The notes beneath the pieces were generated by a model that was not told where the DNA came from, ran no database searches, and saw only the letters and a program-made list of their open reading frames with translations. Position numbers and translations under genes: made by a program. A stretch of DNA of 64,000 nucleotides, from the NCBI RefSeq assembly GCF_000711795.1, contig NZ_JONH01000001.1:124001-188000 (forward strand), written 5' to 3'. Shown in pieces: positions 8,150-16,476 of this stretch. Source of the stretch: Vibrio pacinii DSM 19139 (lineage in GTDB: Bacteria; Pseudomonadota; Gammaproteobacteria; Enterobacterales; Vibrionaceae). Positions within the stretch are counted from its first letter, which is position 1; each line of letters opens with the position of its first letter.

Positions 8150-9443
8150 GATTGTTTTCTTGTCTAAAGTTCAGCTCGACATTGATCACCTGACCTCCTT
8201 TAACCAGTTTAATCGCTTGCGCAGTAACGCTCGAGATGCGGTAGCCCTGAGGTGTTCTTGACCCAACCATGTACCGAACATCATCATTCAGAATGACGTA
8301 AGGCGCATGACCAAAATTGACACTACGAAAAGGGAAATCAACCCTGTTTCCTTTGCTGACGTTAGGCATCGATTTGAGAACTAAATAAGGTATCTCGCCG
8401 AGTTGCTGCCTAAACTCGCGCGCCACGCTATAGAATCGAGCGGTTTCTTGTTTACTCAACTCGCCCCTTATCTCAACGTGATCGCCATTAGTGATAATGT
8501 GTACTTTTTGCAGTAGTGATTGTTTTTCCAGAAGCCATTTAAGTGTGTCTAGATAAGCACCTGAGTGCTGTAACTCGGTTTTCCATGCCACTAAGCCAGG
8601 AACATCTGTTGCTAGAATTTGTTCGACTTCACTCCAGTGACTGGCATCATCGATATAGCCAGTGAGTAGTATTGTTCCGGTCTGCTCACCATTTTCAACA
8701 TTCACTTGGTGGAAACCAAGATTATGTAAAACGAAGCGCACACTACGTTGAATTTCTTCCATCGTGCGCAATTCACTTATGTAATTGATACCAAGTTGAT
8801 CAATGTCGTATAGCAACTGCTGTTTTTGCTGGTAATCCGCTACATATCCCTTTAATACAACTTGATTATCACTGGCATTCCACTCGACACTTACATCCTT
8901 AAATCCAAGCCGCTTTAAAACATGTCTCACTTGTGCCACGGGTTCGATTTCAGTGGTTATCGTTTTGATTGTATTATTTTCTTGGCGATAAAATACACCA
9001 GCTAAGATCGCACTCGGTAACACACTGCACAACACTCCAATTACGAGTACTCGTGTCCAATTTGGCTTTGCGATTCCGTCAAAATATGGTTCATGCTTGC
9101 TCACACCTTTTGCTGGCTCGAAAGTAATCAATGCATCTTCGACATAACCAATGGCAAAGTGAACCACACCAACGACGACTACACTGCCACGTTCTAAATT
9201 AATCCCTTGTCCAATAACGTCAATATGATCTCCATGCACCGTGGCAATTCTGCAATCGCTTAATGTCACGTAATCATCTCTGCATTCGAGTGTCAGATGG
9301 TGGGGGTCTACCCCCGCGTCAGATAACACCAGATCGGCACTATAATCATCACTCCCCAGAACCAATGAGCCTGGAGGTAATGACACTTCTCCCCCTGAAT
9401 GCACACCGGACAAGATACGAATTTTCCATTGCTTGCTTGTCAT
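8136..9443 (-). CDS. vscD: SctD/VscD, inner-membrane ring protein
   Basis: YscD/PscD-family protein of 435 residues that forms the outer of the two inner-membrane rings and connects to the secretin. Residues 1-105 are an FHA-like cytoplasmic domain (SGGEVSLPPGSLVLGSDD, HHLTL). One transmembrane helix lies at about 131-152. The rest is a periplasmic series of BON-like modules (LKRLGFKDVSVEW, VLHNLGFHQVNVEN, LTGYIDDASHW). The ATG has GAGGAG upstream. A 102-bp gap separates it from vscC, and that gap carries a shifted-frame remnant discussed under findings. Confidence 0.95.
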   Translation of the reverse strand: MTSKQWKIRILSGVHSGGEVSLPPGSLVLGSDDYSADLVLSDAGVDPHHLTLECRDDYVTLSDCRIATVHGDHIDVIGQGINLERGSVVVVGVVHFAIGYVEDALITFEPAKGVSKHEPYFDGIAKPNWTRVLVIGVLCSVLPSAILAGVFYRQENNTIKTITTEIEPVAQVRHVLKRLGFKDVSVEWNASDNQVVLKGYVADYQQKQQLLYDIDQLGINYISELRTMEEIQRSVRFVLHNLGFHQVNVENGEQTGTILLTGYIDDASHWSEVEQILATDVPGLVAWKTELQHSGAYLDTLKWLLEKQSLLQKVHIITNGDHVEIRGELSKQETARFYSVAREFRQQLGEIPYLVLKSMPNVSKGNRVDFPFRSVNFGHAPYVILNDDVRYMVGSRTPQGYRISSVTAQAIKLVKGGQVINVELNFRQENNHDKS

Positions 9444-9545
9444 TTTGACTCCTCAACTCGACTGGGCGCACGTAATGCGATTCTAAATCACACAGAGCGA
9501 CTTTGATTCGCCAACCAACTTGTTCAGTTTTACGCTGATAAAGCG

Positions 9546-11213
9546 TTAACGCTGCTTAAGCACTTTACTGTCGTTGGAGAGACTATCTCGTTGTCCGAAC
9601 GGAGGTCTTAGGTCATATTGATTGTCGATAAAAACATTATCGCTAATCCCGTCAACTACGATCCGAGGCGATATAATGAACAAACGAACCGTGCGGCGAG
9701 TTACACTGGTCTTGCTGCTAAACAGTGCCCCAAGGAACGGGATGTCTCCAAGTAAAGGTACTTTGCGCAACTGCTGACTGACTTCATCACGATAAATACC
9801 GCCAATCAGCAAACTCTGTCCTTGTTTCACCGTCGCTAATGTGCTGATTTCTGTCTTACGAACGGAAGGCAAATCATCCACACTACCATCCGGGATCTCC
9901 GAACCATCTTCGAGGTGGAGGCTTAAGTTAATCTCTGGGTGCTCGACGAAACGATCACCAACAATACGCGGGACAATTTTAAGCAGCGTGCCGTAACTGA
10001 CCTCTTCAAGTGCTGTTGTTTCAGACCCGAGCAATTTAACGTAAAATGTATTGCTGTTGTTCAGCACCGCCTCGACATTTTCTTGCGTCAACAACGTCGG
10101 TCTCGACACCACTTGTGCACTTCCCTCTGATTCAAGTAAGCGAACTTGAGCTAGCAAGTAATTTAAATTGCTGGCATCCAACAAAGATTGAAACGTCGCA
10201 CCACTACCTAACGTGACGTCACCGCCAGTCACATCGCCTGTCGTTTTAATGTCGAGAATACGGTTACTACCAACCGAGATACCCGCACGCCAATCCACAC
10301 CAAGCTGGCGGATATGGTTAGCGCTGATATCCACTATTGATAACGCGACCTCAATTCTTGTTTGAGGCTTATCTAACTGTGCCACTAACTGACGATAAAG
10401 AGGCAATCTTGCTTGTGTATCGCGCACAATGACGGCATTCAACCCTGGCTCGGCTTCGACTGTCGCAAGACCAAGTGTGGGTGGATTAGCCTTTATTTCT
10501 CTTGGCTTTTCGTCTGCCATTTGATGATTCACCGTGACAACTTGCGTTTGAACACCCGACACTAATCGCCGTAACACGGAAGCGACGCCAGGAACGATAA
10601 CCTTCTGATTTCGATAAGAAACCTCACGATCAGTCGCAGACGCATACCTGAGCGGAATCAGTTCCACAAACAGTTCATCAATTGGGTTAGCTTGGCGAAG
10701 TATACGGCTCTCTAACGCTTGCGCCGTTTGAACGATCAAATCTACGTAATCCGGTGGTCCAGACAAATAAACAAGGCCTTTATCCTCAACCGCTCGCCAA
10801 TGAAAGCGTGGATCCCAGACATTGGTAGACATCAACGTGCTACGTAATTCTCGTGTGGTGAGAGTTTCGAGTTGAAGGAGTCTCGAACGAATTTCATTGG
10901 CTTTATAGACATGTAACACCGCTCCATCGTAATACCACATTAGGTTGTAGACTTGAGCCAAGTAATCAAGAAATTCGTTTGGGTGCTGTGGGGTAAATCG
11001 ACCACTCACCTTTTCACTGATTTTATCGCTGACAACCACTGCAACAGAATAATTAGCACCAAAGTTATTCAGCAGTTCCTTCAGTGAGTCATCATCTGCA
11101 AAATAACGAAACGGACGATGATTAGGCCAATCAAGAGGTGCAGCGGCTAAGTTATTGACACCAAAGGTTAATATTAAGCTAACCCATAGCTGCCGTTTTC
11201 TGATGTGCTTCAT
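9546..11213 (-). CDS. vscC: SctC/VscC, outer-membrane secretin (C-terminus possibly truncated)
   Basis: Outer-membrane ring protein of 555 residues. The start chosen is the ATG overlapping the vscB stop as ATGA. It gives a signal peptide (MKHIRKRQLWVSLIL, then LAAAP). N-domains follow (FRYFADDDSLKELLNNF, and VVSDKISEKVSGRF). The secretin core is GSGATFQSLLDASNLNYLLAQVRLLES, then VVSRPTLLTQENVEAVL, and KVPLLGDIPFLGALFSS. YscC is about 607 residues and ends in a pilotin-binding tail containing GWRV. Here the frame stops about 50 residues earlier, while a similar GWRIKV stretch is present just downstream in another frame. Confidence 0.94.
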   Translation of the reverse strand: MKHIRKRQLWVSLILTFGVNNLAAAPLDWPNHRPFRYFADDDSLKELLNNFGANYSVAVVVSDKISEKVSGRFTPQHPNEFLDYLAQVYNLMWYYDGAVLHVYKANEIRSRLLQLETLTTRELRSTLMSTNVWDPRFHWRAVEDKGLVYLSGPPDYVDLIVQTAQALESRILRQANPIDELFVELIPLRYASATDREVSYRNQKVIVPGVASVLRRLVSGVQTQVVTVNHQMADEKPREIKANPPTLGLATVEAEPGLNAVIVRDTQARLPLYRQLVAQLDKPQTRIEVALSIVDISANHIRQLGVDWRAGISVGSNRILDIKTTGDVTGGDVTLGSGATFQSLLDASNLNYLLAQVRLLESEGSAQVVSRPTLLTQENVEAVLNNSNTFYVKLLGSETTALEEVSYGTLLKIVPRIVGDRFVEHPEINLSLHLEDGSEIPDGSVDDLPSVRKTEISTLATVKQGQSLLIGGIYRDEVSQQLRKVPLLGDIPFLGALFSSKTSVTRRTVRLFIISPRIVVDGISDNVFIDNQYDLRPPFGQRDSLSNDSKVLKQR

Positions 11214-11638
11214 GGCAACCACATAGTATGACGCTCGATATGATTAAAGCCTTCTGGTGTTAGTAGTGCGCTATAACGCTCACACCTATCGATATGTTGC
11301 GACAAAAGGGCACAAAATCGCGCATAAGATAACTGTTCACATCCAACTTTAGCCTGAAGCACCAAGCTCTGATCGTTGTTTACGGTCAACGTATTTATGC
11401 CATCACGAAGCGTCTTTAATGAAAATTGCATACAGCGCTTTAGCATCTGCTCACCTTGAAAGTCTAAGTCCTCTGCAAACGTAAATGGCAACGTGGTTTC
11501 CCATATTATCCAAGAGGAACGCTGCTTGATTTCGAGACTAAATAGGTCAACATCAATATTAAAGGCGCCATTTTCATCAGGCGTAAAAGCCCTAATCCCT
11601 CGCTCAGAAGCAAGAGATTTCATAATGTCGTTTAGCAT
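11210..11638 (-). CDS. vscB: SctB-type/VscB secretion chaperone (YscB family)
   Basis: Protein of 142 residues resembling YscB/PscB class I chaperones. In Yersinia, YscB with SycN binds the gatekeeper YopN and controls its secretion. The alternating alpha/beta fold pattern is visible (MLNDIMKSLASERGI, NIDVDLFSLEIKQ, WETTLPF). It lies between exsD (13 bp upstream) and vscC (4-bp overlap), the same place as pscB after exsD in Pseudomonas. Similarity is low, so position carries much of the weight. Confidence 0.82.
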   Translation of the reverse strand: MLNDIMKSLASERGIRAFTPDENGAFNIDVDLFSLEIKQRSSWIIWETTLPFTFAEDLDFQGEQMLKRCMQFSLKTLRDGINTLTVNNDQSLVLQAKVGCEQLSYARFCALLSQHIDRCERYSALLTPEGFNHIERHTMWLP

Positions 11639-11651
11639 AGTGATGCCTTAA

Positions 11652-12638
11652 TTAGCTATGACTGAGATGATTAAAAGCGTAACCACACTGACCACTTTGA
11701 ACATCAAAGTAATAGAGATCAGCTTGGCTGACTGAGTGCATATCTCGAAACCACTGCCACAACTTAGCAACTGCATTCAAGTCACGATAAACATGATCAC
11801 ACGCCTCCCAGATCTCATTCAGTTCGGGAGCAAACTCAGTTATTTTTTTACACCAAGCTTCCCAAGCGACAAAGAAACTGGGTGTGATCATGGTAAACTC
11901 AGCCAACGCCTTTAATTCATCAAGATATGGCTGCCAAATTTCTAATGACAATCGATATGAATTAGCCATTTCTTGATGATTCACTTCGAGCATTTTAAGT
12001 TGCTCTTTAACACTTGTTTGCTGAGATTTGATCAGCTGTAGTTGCTGCTCGATATAAATTGAACTCGTTTGAGCTTGTTGACTGGCTAATTTAGTCCAAT
12101 ACTCTTTTTGAATCTGAAGTTGGCTGTTTAATTGCCCCATTTCAGCAACTCTGGAGAGCACATCCTGATCGGTTTGGCGCTTGAGCCACTCGGTTATCGC
12201 CCCACATAGGCACACCGCCAACGATTTTGGCGTTGCTAAATTATAGCGATAGCCAATATGTTGATTAATGTACGTCAGCCGCTGTTGATTATTTTCAAAA
12301 ACTTGGTTTGAGCTAAGTCTTGACCCCACTTCTAAAAACAATCGCATCGCAAAACGGTCTAGCGGAGTGTCTAACATTTGATAGGTCTTTACGACCTGAG
12401 CCGAACATAAACTATCAACCACGTCTCTATCTAAAAGCCTCTGCAACAAAGACAGTTGCTCGTGACTGAGCACACCCTCACTTAAAAGCTGACGGTGGCT
12501 GACATTGACAACATTTTTATGTGGCGTTTGCCTAGAGGATCTATCGTGGCGGACACCACTATGCAAAACCGTAACCTTTCGCTTGATCACCTCGTTATCT
12601 GAAAAAAGCGAACGGCGTCGCCAATGCTGCTTTTTCAT
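11652..12638 (-). CDS. exsD: ExsD-like anti-activator
   Basis: Helical protein of 328 residues. In Pseudomonas and V. parahaemolyticus, ExsD binds the activator ExsA and blocks T3SS transcription; ExsC removes ExsD when secretion is permitted. The central part is coiled-coil (QMGQLNSQLQIQKEYWTK, then QQAQTSSIYIEQQLQLIKS). It is longer than Pseudomonas ExsD (276). It is the first gene of the exsD-vscB...vscL operon and lies next to exsA, as in the known systems. No gatekeeper (YopN/TyeA) features were seen. The call is chiefly by order. Confidence 0.85.
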   Translation of the reverse strand: MKKQHWRRRSLFSDNEVIKRKVTVLHSGVRHDRSSRQTPHKNVVNVSHRQLLSEGVLSHEQLSLLQRLLDRDVVDSLCSAQVVKTYQMLDTPLDRFAMRLFLEVGSRLSSNQVFENNQQRLTYINQHIGYRYNLATPKSLAVCLCGAITEWLKRQTDQDVLSRVAEMGQLNSQLQIQKEYWTKLASQQAQTSSIYIEQQLQLIKSQQTSVKEQLKMLEVNHQEMANSYRLSLEIWQPYLDELKALAEFTMITPSFFVAWEAWCKKITEFAPELNEIWEACDHVYRDLNAVAKLWQWFRDMHSVSQADLYYFDVQSGQCGYAFNHLSHS

Positions 12639-12740
12639 CTCGTCTCGTTCTCCTCCCCCCTTCGAACACTACGGAACGTAAGAGGTGACATTAGTCGTGG
12701 GTATTGGTCTCTAATTTGATGATCATATATTGAGTTACAT

Positions 12741-12780
12741 CGGTATACTTATAATAAAAGTCACAAAGTATTAGCTTTTA
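12741..12780 (-). promoter_or_regulatory. Candidate promoter of the exsD-vscB-vscL operon
   Basis: In the 147-bp gap between exsA and exsD, the minus strand reads TAAAAG, then 13 bases later GAC, then an AT-rich TTATTATAAG/TATACC stretch. The arrangement resembles the A-rich core plus GAC spacing seen upstream of the vopS chaperone. ExsA-dependent control of this operon is known in relatives. The match to the published core is partial. Confidence 0.3.
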
Positions 12781-12785
12781 GTCAC

Positions 12786-13646
12786 TTATTTAGCAATAAC
12801 AACCCGTTCATCCCCCGAACGGACTTTACTTGGCGTAGTACCAAAACGACGACGATAACTCTGAGTAAAATAAGATTGGCTTGAAAAACCAGCCTCCATT
12901 GCGATATCAACGATGCTCATATTACTCGTCAACAACAACTTGTGTGCATACAATAAACGACGTTCACTGATCCATGCGCGTGGAGGCATGCCATAATGTT
13001 CATTGAAGAGTTCTTTGAATGTAGTGAGACTGGCACCAAACTCATGGGCATAATCATTCAACTTCCATTCCTCTAAATAGTACGTTTCCATAAAGCGTCG
13101 CAGTCTCAGTGAGGTTCGACTGGTTAATTGAGAAAGTAAAGAATAAAGTCGCTCTCCGCCTGGACTGTGTAAAAGAAGGATCAACATTTCTTCGTATTTT
13201 AAACGCATGATCGCATCAGGATAAGACTGCTCTTCCAATGCTTGCATCCCTGACAGAACTTGCTCAAGCAGTATATTTAAATCAAAAGTAAACAAACCTG
13301 AAACCACTTTATCGGCTGTCGCCAAAGTCATCAGCAGATCACTGTGCTTTTGTAGTAATTGACTCACCAATTCATTCCCAAACTCGATGATTATCGAGTT
13401 GAATTTACGACCAAATGCCGAATATTCAAACAAGTAATCACCTTGTGACAGAAAAATCCCGCTGCCAGCCAGAACATTGACTGTGCACTCACCAGTTTGA
13501 ACTTTTAATTGTCCATTAAGCACCACAACAACCTGAGAATGATCTGAGTTCAATACCTCATCCTCTCGATAATAGGTTGAAAGCTTACGCATTTTGCCAA
13601 AACCAGAATTGGCTTTATCTGTATTTCGTTCTTCTGACACACTCAT
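12786..13646 (-). CDS. exsA: ExsA, AraC-family activator of T3SS1
   Basis: Master activator of T3SS1 genes. The protein is 286 residues (Pseudomonas ExsA 278). Residues 1-160 are the cupin-like dimerisation/ExsD-interaction domain. The C-terminal 100 residues hold two AraC helix-turn-helix motifs (LNDYAHEFGASLTTFKELFNEHY and SIVDIAMEAGFSSQSYFTQSYRRRFG). It is followed on the same strand by exsD. The 612-bp AT-rich region upstream, shared with divergent exsC, is suited to H-NS and HlyU control, both reported for this regulator in V. parahaemolyticus. Confidence 0.94.
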   Translation of the reverse strand: MSVSEERNTDKANSGFGKMRKLSTYYREDEVLNSDHSQVVVVLNGQLKVQTGECTVNVLAGSGIFLSQGDYLFEYSAFGRKFNSIIIEFGNELVSQLLQKHSDLLMTLATADKVVSGLFTFDLNILLEQVLSGMQALEEQSYPDAIMRLKYEEMLILLLHSPGGERLYSLLSQLTSRTSLRLRRFMETYYLEEWKLNDYAHEFGASLTTFKELFNEHYGMPPRAWISERRLLYAHKLLLTSNMSIVDIAMEAGFSSQSYFTQSYRRRFGTTPSKVRSGDERVVIAK

Positions 13647-14258
13647 CTTCTGACCTTCACCATACTCACTTACCCCGTATTTTCAAAACGGGAGGCATAA
13701 TGCAATATCGAGAGCTATCGCTGCCAACATTTAAAATATTATTGTAATTTAAGAGAAGAGCACAGGAACTTGAAAACGAACTACACTCTATTTTAGAAAA
13801 TAGACGACTTTAGAACAATTAATTAGTATCTAAAATAAAAATCTACAGATGTAATTTTATTCTGACAAAAGAAAACTGAATCTTTAGAGGCTAACTTCAA
13901 ATAACTTATAACACAACTTTACAAGTCCGAAGAATGAATATATGACAAGATAAGTTAATCACAGTGTTTAATTTATAATTCTTCAGTGTTGTATTACATT
14001 GGCTTGTAGGTGTATAGCATGATTTTTTACTGCGTTAGATTTGTAAAGCACATACTTTATAAATAACATACCGTGATTAATACGGATAAATAATATAGAA
14101 CTAATTTGTATTTGTTCTAACATGACATCATCACCCTTCCAAGTTCTAAATAAAAATTAGATCCGACTGATGTATAAAAAATATCTTCTAATTGTTATAA
14201 ACATCACGCTTACAATCACATATGCTCGACTGATACTTCCACAGTAAGGAACCTGCAT
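13647..14258. other. AT-rich divergent regulatory region between exsA and exsC (no ExsB gene seen)
   Basis: This gap of 612 bp is strongly AT-rich and lies between divergent exsA and exsC. The equivalent region in relatives binds H-NS and HlyU. I looked in all frames for an ExsB/YscW-like pilotin gene (signal peptide, lipobox, about 130 residues) and found none. Only a 46-codon minus-strand frame (13983-14123) is present, with no lipobox. TATAAAAAA at 14173-14181 is a possible ExsA core for exsC, with one mismatch. Confidence 0.6.
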
Positions 14259-14705
14259 ATGTCAGCACGCCATAAAATAGATGAGGTGTTAAATCGGTTT
14301 GCTCATCAAATAGGCTTGCCTGAACTATCACTAGTGAATAATGAGTTAAGCTTAGTGTTCGATGATATCCTTCGAGTTCATATCATCTTTCACTCAGAAA
14401 TTAATGCAGTACAACTAGAGTCGGAAGTTGTAGATTTAAAAGCAATCAACAGTGATTTATGTCGTTCACTATTGGCATTTAACAATCACTGGTCCGATTT
14501 TGGCGTTTTTTTTGGTTTGGATAACCATCGAGAAGTTTTATGTTTACATAAAATACTCAACATCGAGACCTTTGACTACACGTGTTTTGAGTCCTCACTG
14601 GCAGAACTCATATCGCAAAGTGAATCATGGATGTCACTGCTCACCGCTTTTGAAAATAACGAGCAAGGTATTTCTGAACCTAACCATGAAGACCTGAAAG
14701 TATAG
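14259..14705 (+). CDS. exsC: ExsC-like anti-anti-activator chaperone
   Basis: Protein of 148 residues with the class I chaperone fold pattern (HKIDEVLNRFAHQIGLPELSL, AVQLESEVVDL, RSLLAFNNHWSDFG). In the Exs cascade ExsC binds ExsE before secretion; once ExsE leaves through the needle, ExsC sequesters ExsD and frees ExsA. The gene lies directly upstream of the exsE-like gene (6-bp gap), matching VP1701-VP1702. AGTAAGGA precedes the ATG. Confidence 0.85.
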   Translation: MSARHKIDEVLNRFAHQIGLPELSLVNNELSLVFDDILRVHIIFHSEINAVQLESEVVDLKAINSDLCRSLLAFNNHWSDFGVFFGLDNHREVLCLHKILNIETFDYTCFESSLAELISQSESWMSLLTAFENNEQGISEPNHEDLKV

Positions 14706-14711
14706 TATGGG

Positions 14712-14999
14712 ATGACTATGTCAAACGATATTCAAATCACGAAAAACAACTTCAATACCCATGACTTTAACCAAATCAAACACACTAACCTCGCCCCGAC
14801 GAAAAAGTTTCACGGTCAGGTTGTTGCTATTATTGATCCTACTATCCACCAAAATGATAAGCGGCAAGCCAAACTTTCTTTGGACCAACAATTAACGCAA
14901 CTGAGTGATCTCCAGCATTGTAATCTAGTTATGTCTAACGACAGGGTCCAGCAAATTATAGAGACACTTTATCAACGAAAAGTACAAATCATCGAATGA
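14712..14999 (+). CDS. exsE: ExsE-like secreted regulator
   Basis: Small polar protein of 95 residues (81 in Pseudomonas), rich in Q, N, H and K, with no domain. In relatives ExsE is held by ExsC and exported by the T3SS, which couples secretion activity to transcription. The call rests on its place after exsC, its size and its composition. The ATG at 14718 (third codon) is an alternative start. The stop overlaps a further 68-codon frame as ATGA. Confidence 0.8.
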   Translation: MTMSNDIQITKNNFNTHDFNQIKHTNLAPTKKFHGQVVAIIDPTIHQNDKRQAKLSLDQQLTQLSDLQHCNLVMSNDRVQQIIETLYQRKVQIIE

Positions 15000-15202
15000 T
15001 TTTGATCTGCTGTAGACTTGCTTGGAAACATGTCAGTGCTCAGCCGTTACTTTATATTTTTCTCCTGCCGCTCATTTCGCAAAAACTCACCACACAAAGA
15101 AATTTATTAAATAAAATCAGAGTCTTAAACTCTATTACATCCCTCTACTTACAGGAGGGCAATATTGAGAGATTAATCACTAATAACAATGTCAACTCGT
15201 GA
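14996..15202 (+). CDS. Short hypothetical protein after exsE
   Basis: A 68-codon frame begins at an ATG that overlaps the exsE stop (ATGA). It has a hydrophobic stretch (QPLLYIFLLPLIS, residues 16-28) and a polar tail (SITSLYLQEGNIERLITNN). The overlap geometry suits coupled translation, but there is no recognisable family and the composition could be chance. I do not recognise it. Confidence 0.25.
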   Translation: MILICCRLAWKHVSAQPLLYIFLLPLISQKLTTQRNLLNKIRVLNSITSLYLQEGNIERLITNNNVNS

Positions 15203-15359
15203 AACTATTGCTTAGATTGATTAAATCAGCGATCAACCCCTCAGATATAAACATTTTAACCATACAAAAATCATGGTTATGAGCAAGATCAACCATTATG
15301 TACCACTAAAGGAGTAGATTGCGACAGAGCACAAAAAACATCAAAGGTTGGTGCACATT

Positions 15360-16457
15360 ATGTCAATTAGAAAACGTTATATCGCACTAATTACCGTAAT
15401 AGGTATCACTATAGGGTGGCTGACCCTTGGAGGCACAGCCGCAGTTATGCACTACACGTCAAGCACCGAGTTCTGCCTCTCATGCCACACTATGCAAATC
15501 CCCTATGAGGAGTATCAAGGCTCGATTCACTTTACCAATGCCAAAGGCATACGAGCCGAATGTGCTGATTGTCATATCCCATCAGACCCTATCGATTATG
15601 TCGTGACAAAAATTCGTGCGTCTAAAGACATCTATCATGAGTTTATTACTGGCAAGATTGATAGCGAAGAAAAATATGAAGAACACCGTATTGCCATGGC
15701 TGAAACCGTCTGGGCGCAATTGAGGGCCAACGATTCAGCAACTTGTCGTTCTTGTCATACTCATGAAGCAATGGACACTTACGAGCAGTCAGATGACGCA
15801 GTCAAAATGCATCAGTACGGACTAGACAACAAGCAAACTTGTATTGACTGTCATAAAGGTGTTGCCCACTTTGCTCCCGAACCTGAAATGGACAGTGCCG
15901 CCTTCGACAACTTGATGGCATTCACTGAGCAAACCGATCCACAAGCCAAGCAAGTTTATCCGGTCGAGTTCGTCCAATTGGGTGATCTTGCCACTGTTAG
16001 CCCAACAACTGAACTAATGGTGTTAGCCTCCCAAGGAGACAACGCCCGTCAAGTTCAGCTTGATGGCTATCAAATGAAAGGCGCAGAGCAAGTGCTTTAT
16101 TTTGGTGAAGGGCAACGCGCGATTATCGCCACCTTAACCGAGCAAGGCCAAGCCGCCTTACAAGTAGGAAATTACATACAAGACGAATACGGTAACGAAT
16201 GGCGTTCAGCCAGCTTAGTTGGCGAAATTGACTCACCGGTTCTTTCAAGCCAAAAACCGTTATGGGAATACGCTGAGCAACTCGACACGGTCTACTGCTC
16301 AACCTGCCATTCCAAAATTCCCGCAGGGCACTTTACTGTCAACGCATGGGGCCCTGTTGCGAAGGGAATGGGCGAACGCACTGATATCTCAGATTACGAC
16401 CTAGAAGTGCTGACCAAATTCTTCCAATACCACGCCAAAGATGTGGTAGGCCACTAA
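15360..16457 (+). CDS. torY: TorY/TorC-type pentahaem c-type cytochrome
   Basis: NapC/NirT-family membrane-anchored cytochrome that passes electrons from menaquinol to a periplasmic S/N-oxide reductase. The ATG at 15360 gives 365 residues (E. coli TorY 366); an open frame with TTG and GTG codons extends only four codons upstream. An N-terminal membrane anchor spans residues 8-30. Five CXXCH haem motifs lie at residues 39-43, 68-72, 129-133, 161-165 and 313-317. The first four are in the NapC-like domain and the fifth in the C-terminal TorC-type domain. The partner reductase gene follows at 19 bp. Confidence 0.93.
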   Translation: MSIRKRYIALITVIGITIGWLTLGGTAAVMHYTSSTEFCLSCHTMQIPYEEYQGSIHFTNAKGIRAECADCHIPSDPIDYVVTKIRASKDIYHEFITGKIDSEEKYEEHRIAMAETVWAQLRANDSATCRSCHTHEAMDTYEQSDDAVKMHQYGLDNKQTCIDCHKGVAHFAPEPEMDSAAFDNLMAFTEQTDPQAKQVYPVEFVQLGDLATVSPTTELMVLASQGDNARQVQLDGYQMKGAEQVLYFGEGQRAIIATLTEQGQAALQVGNYIQDEYGNEWRSASLVGEIDSPVLSSQKPLWEYAEQLDTVYCSTCHSKIPAGHFTVNAWGPVAKGMGERTDISDYDLEVLTKFFQYHAKDVVGH

Positions 16458-16476
16458 GAGACAAAAGGATACGATT

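Noticed and set aside
11652..12638. Gatekeeper SctW/YopN identity for the gene next to exsA
   Set aside because: Order exsA-exsD-vscB-vscC and the central coiled coil fit ExsD; no YopN/TyeA features were seen.
13983..14123. A 46-codon minus-strand frame in the exsA-exsC gap as a possible ExsB
   Set aside because: It has no signal peptide, lipobox or adequate length for a pilotin, and lies in very AT-rich DNA where such frames arise by chance.
14996..15359. Integrase, tRNA or direct repeats marking the right edge of the T3SS island
   Set aside because: No such element was seen between exsE and torY, so the island boundary is inferred only from gene content.
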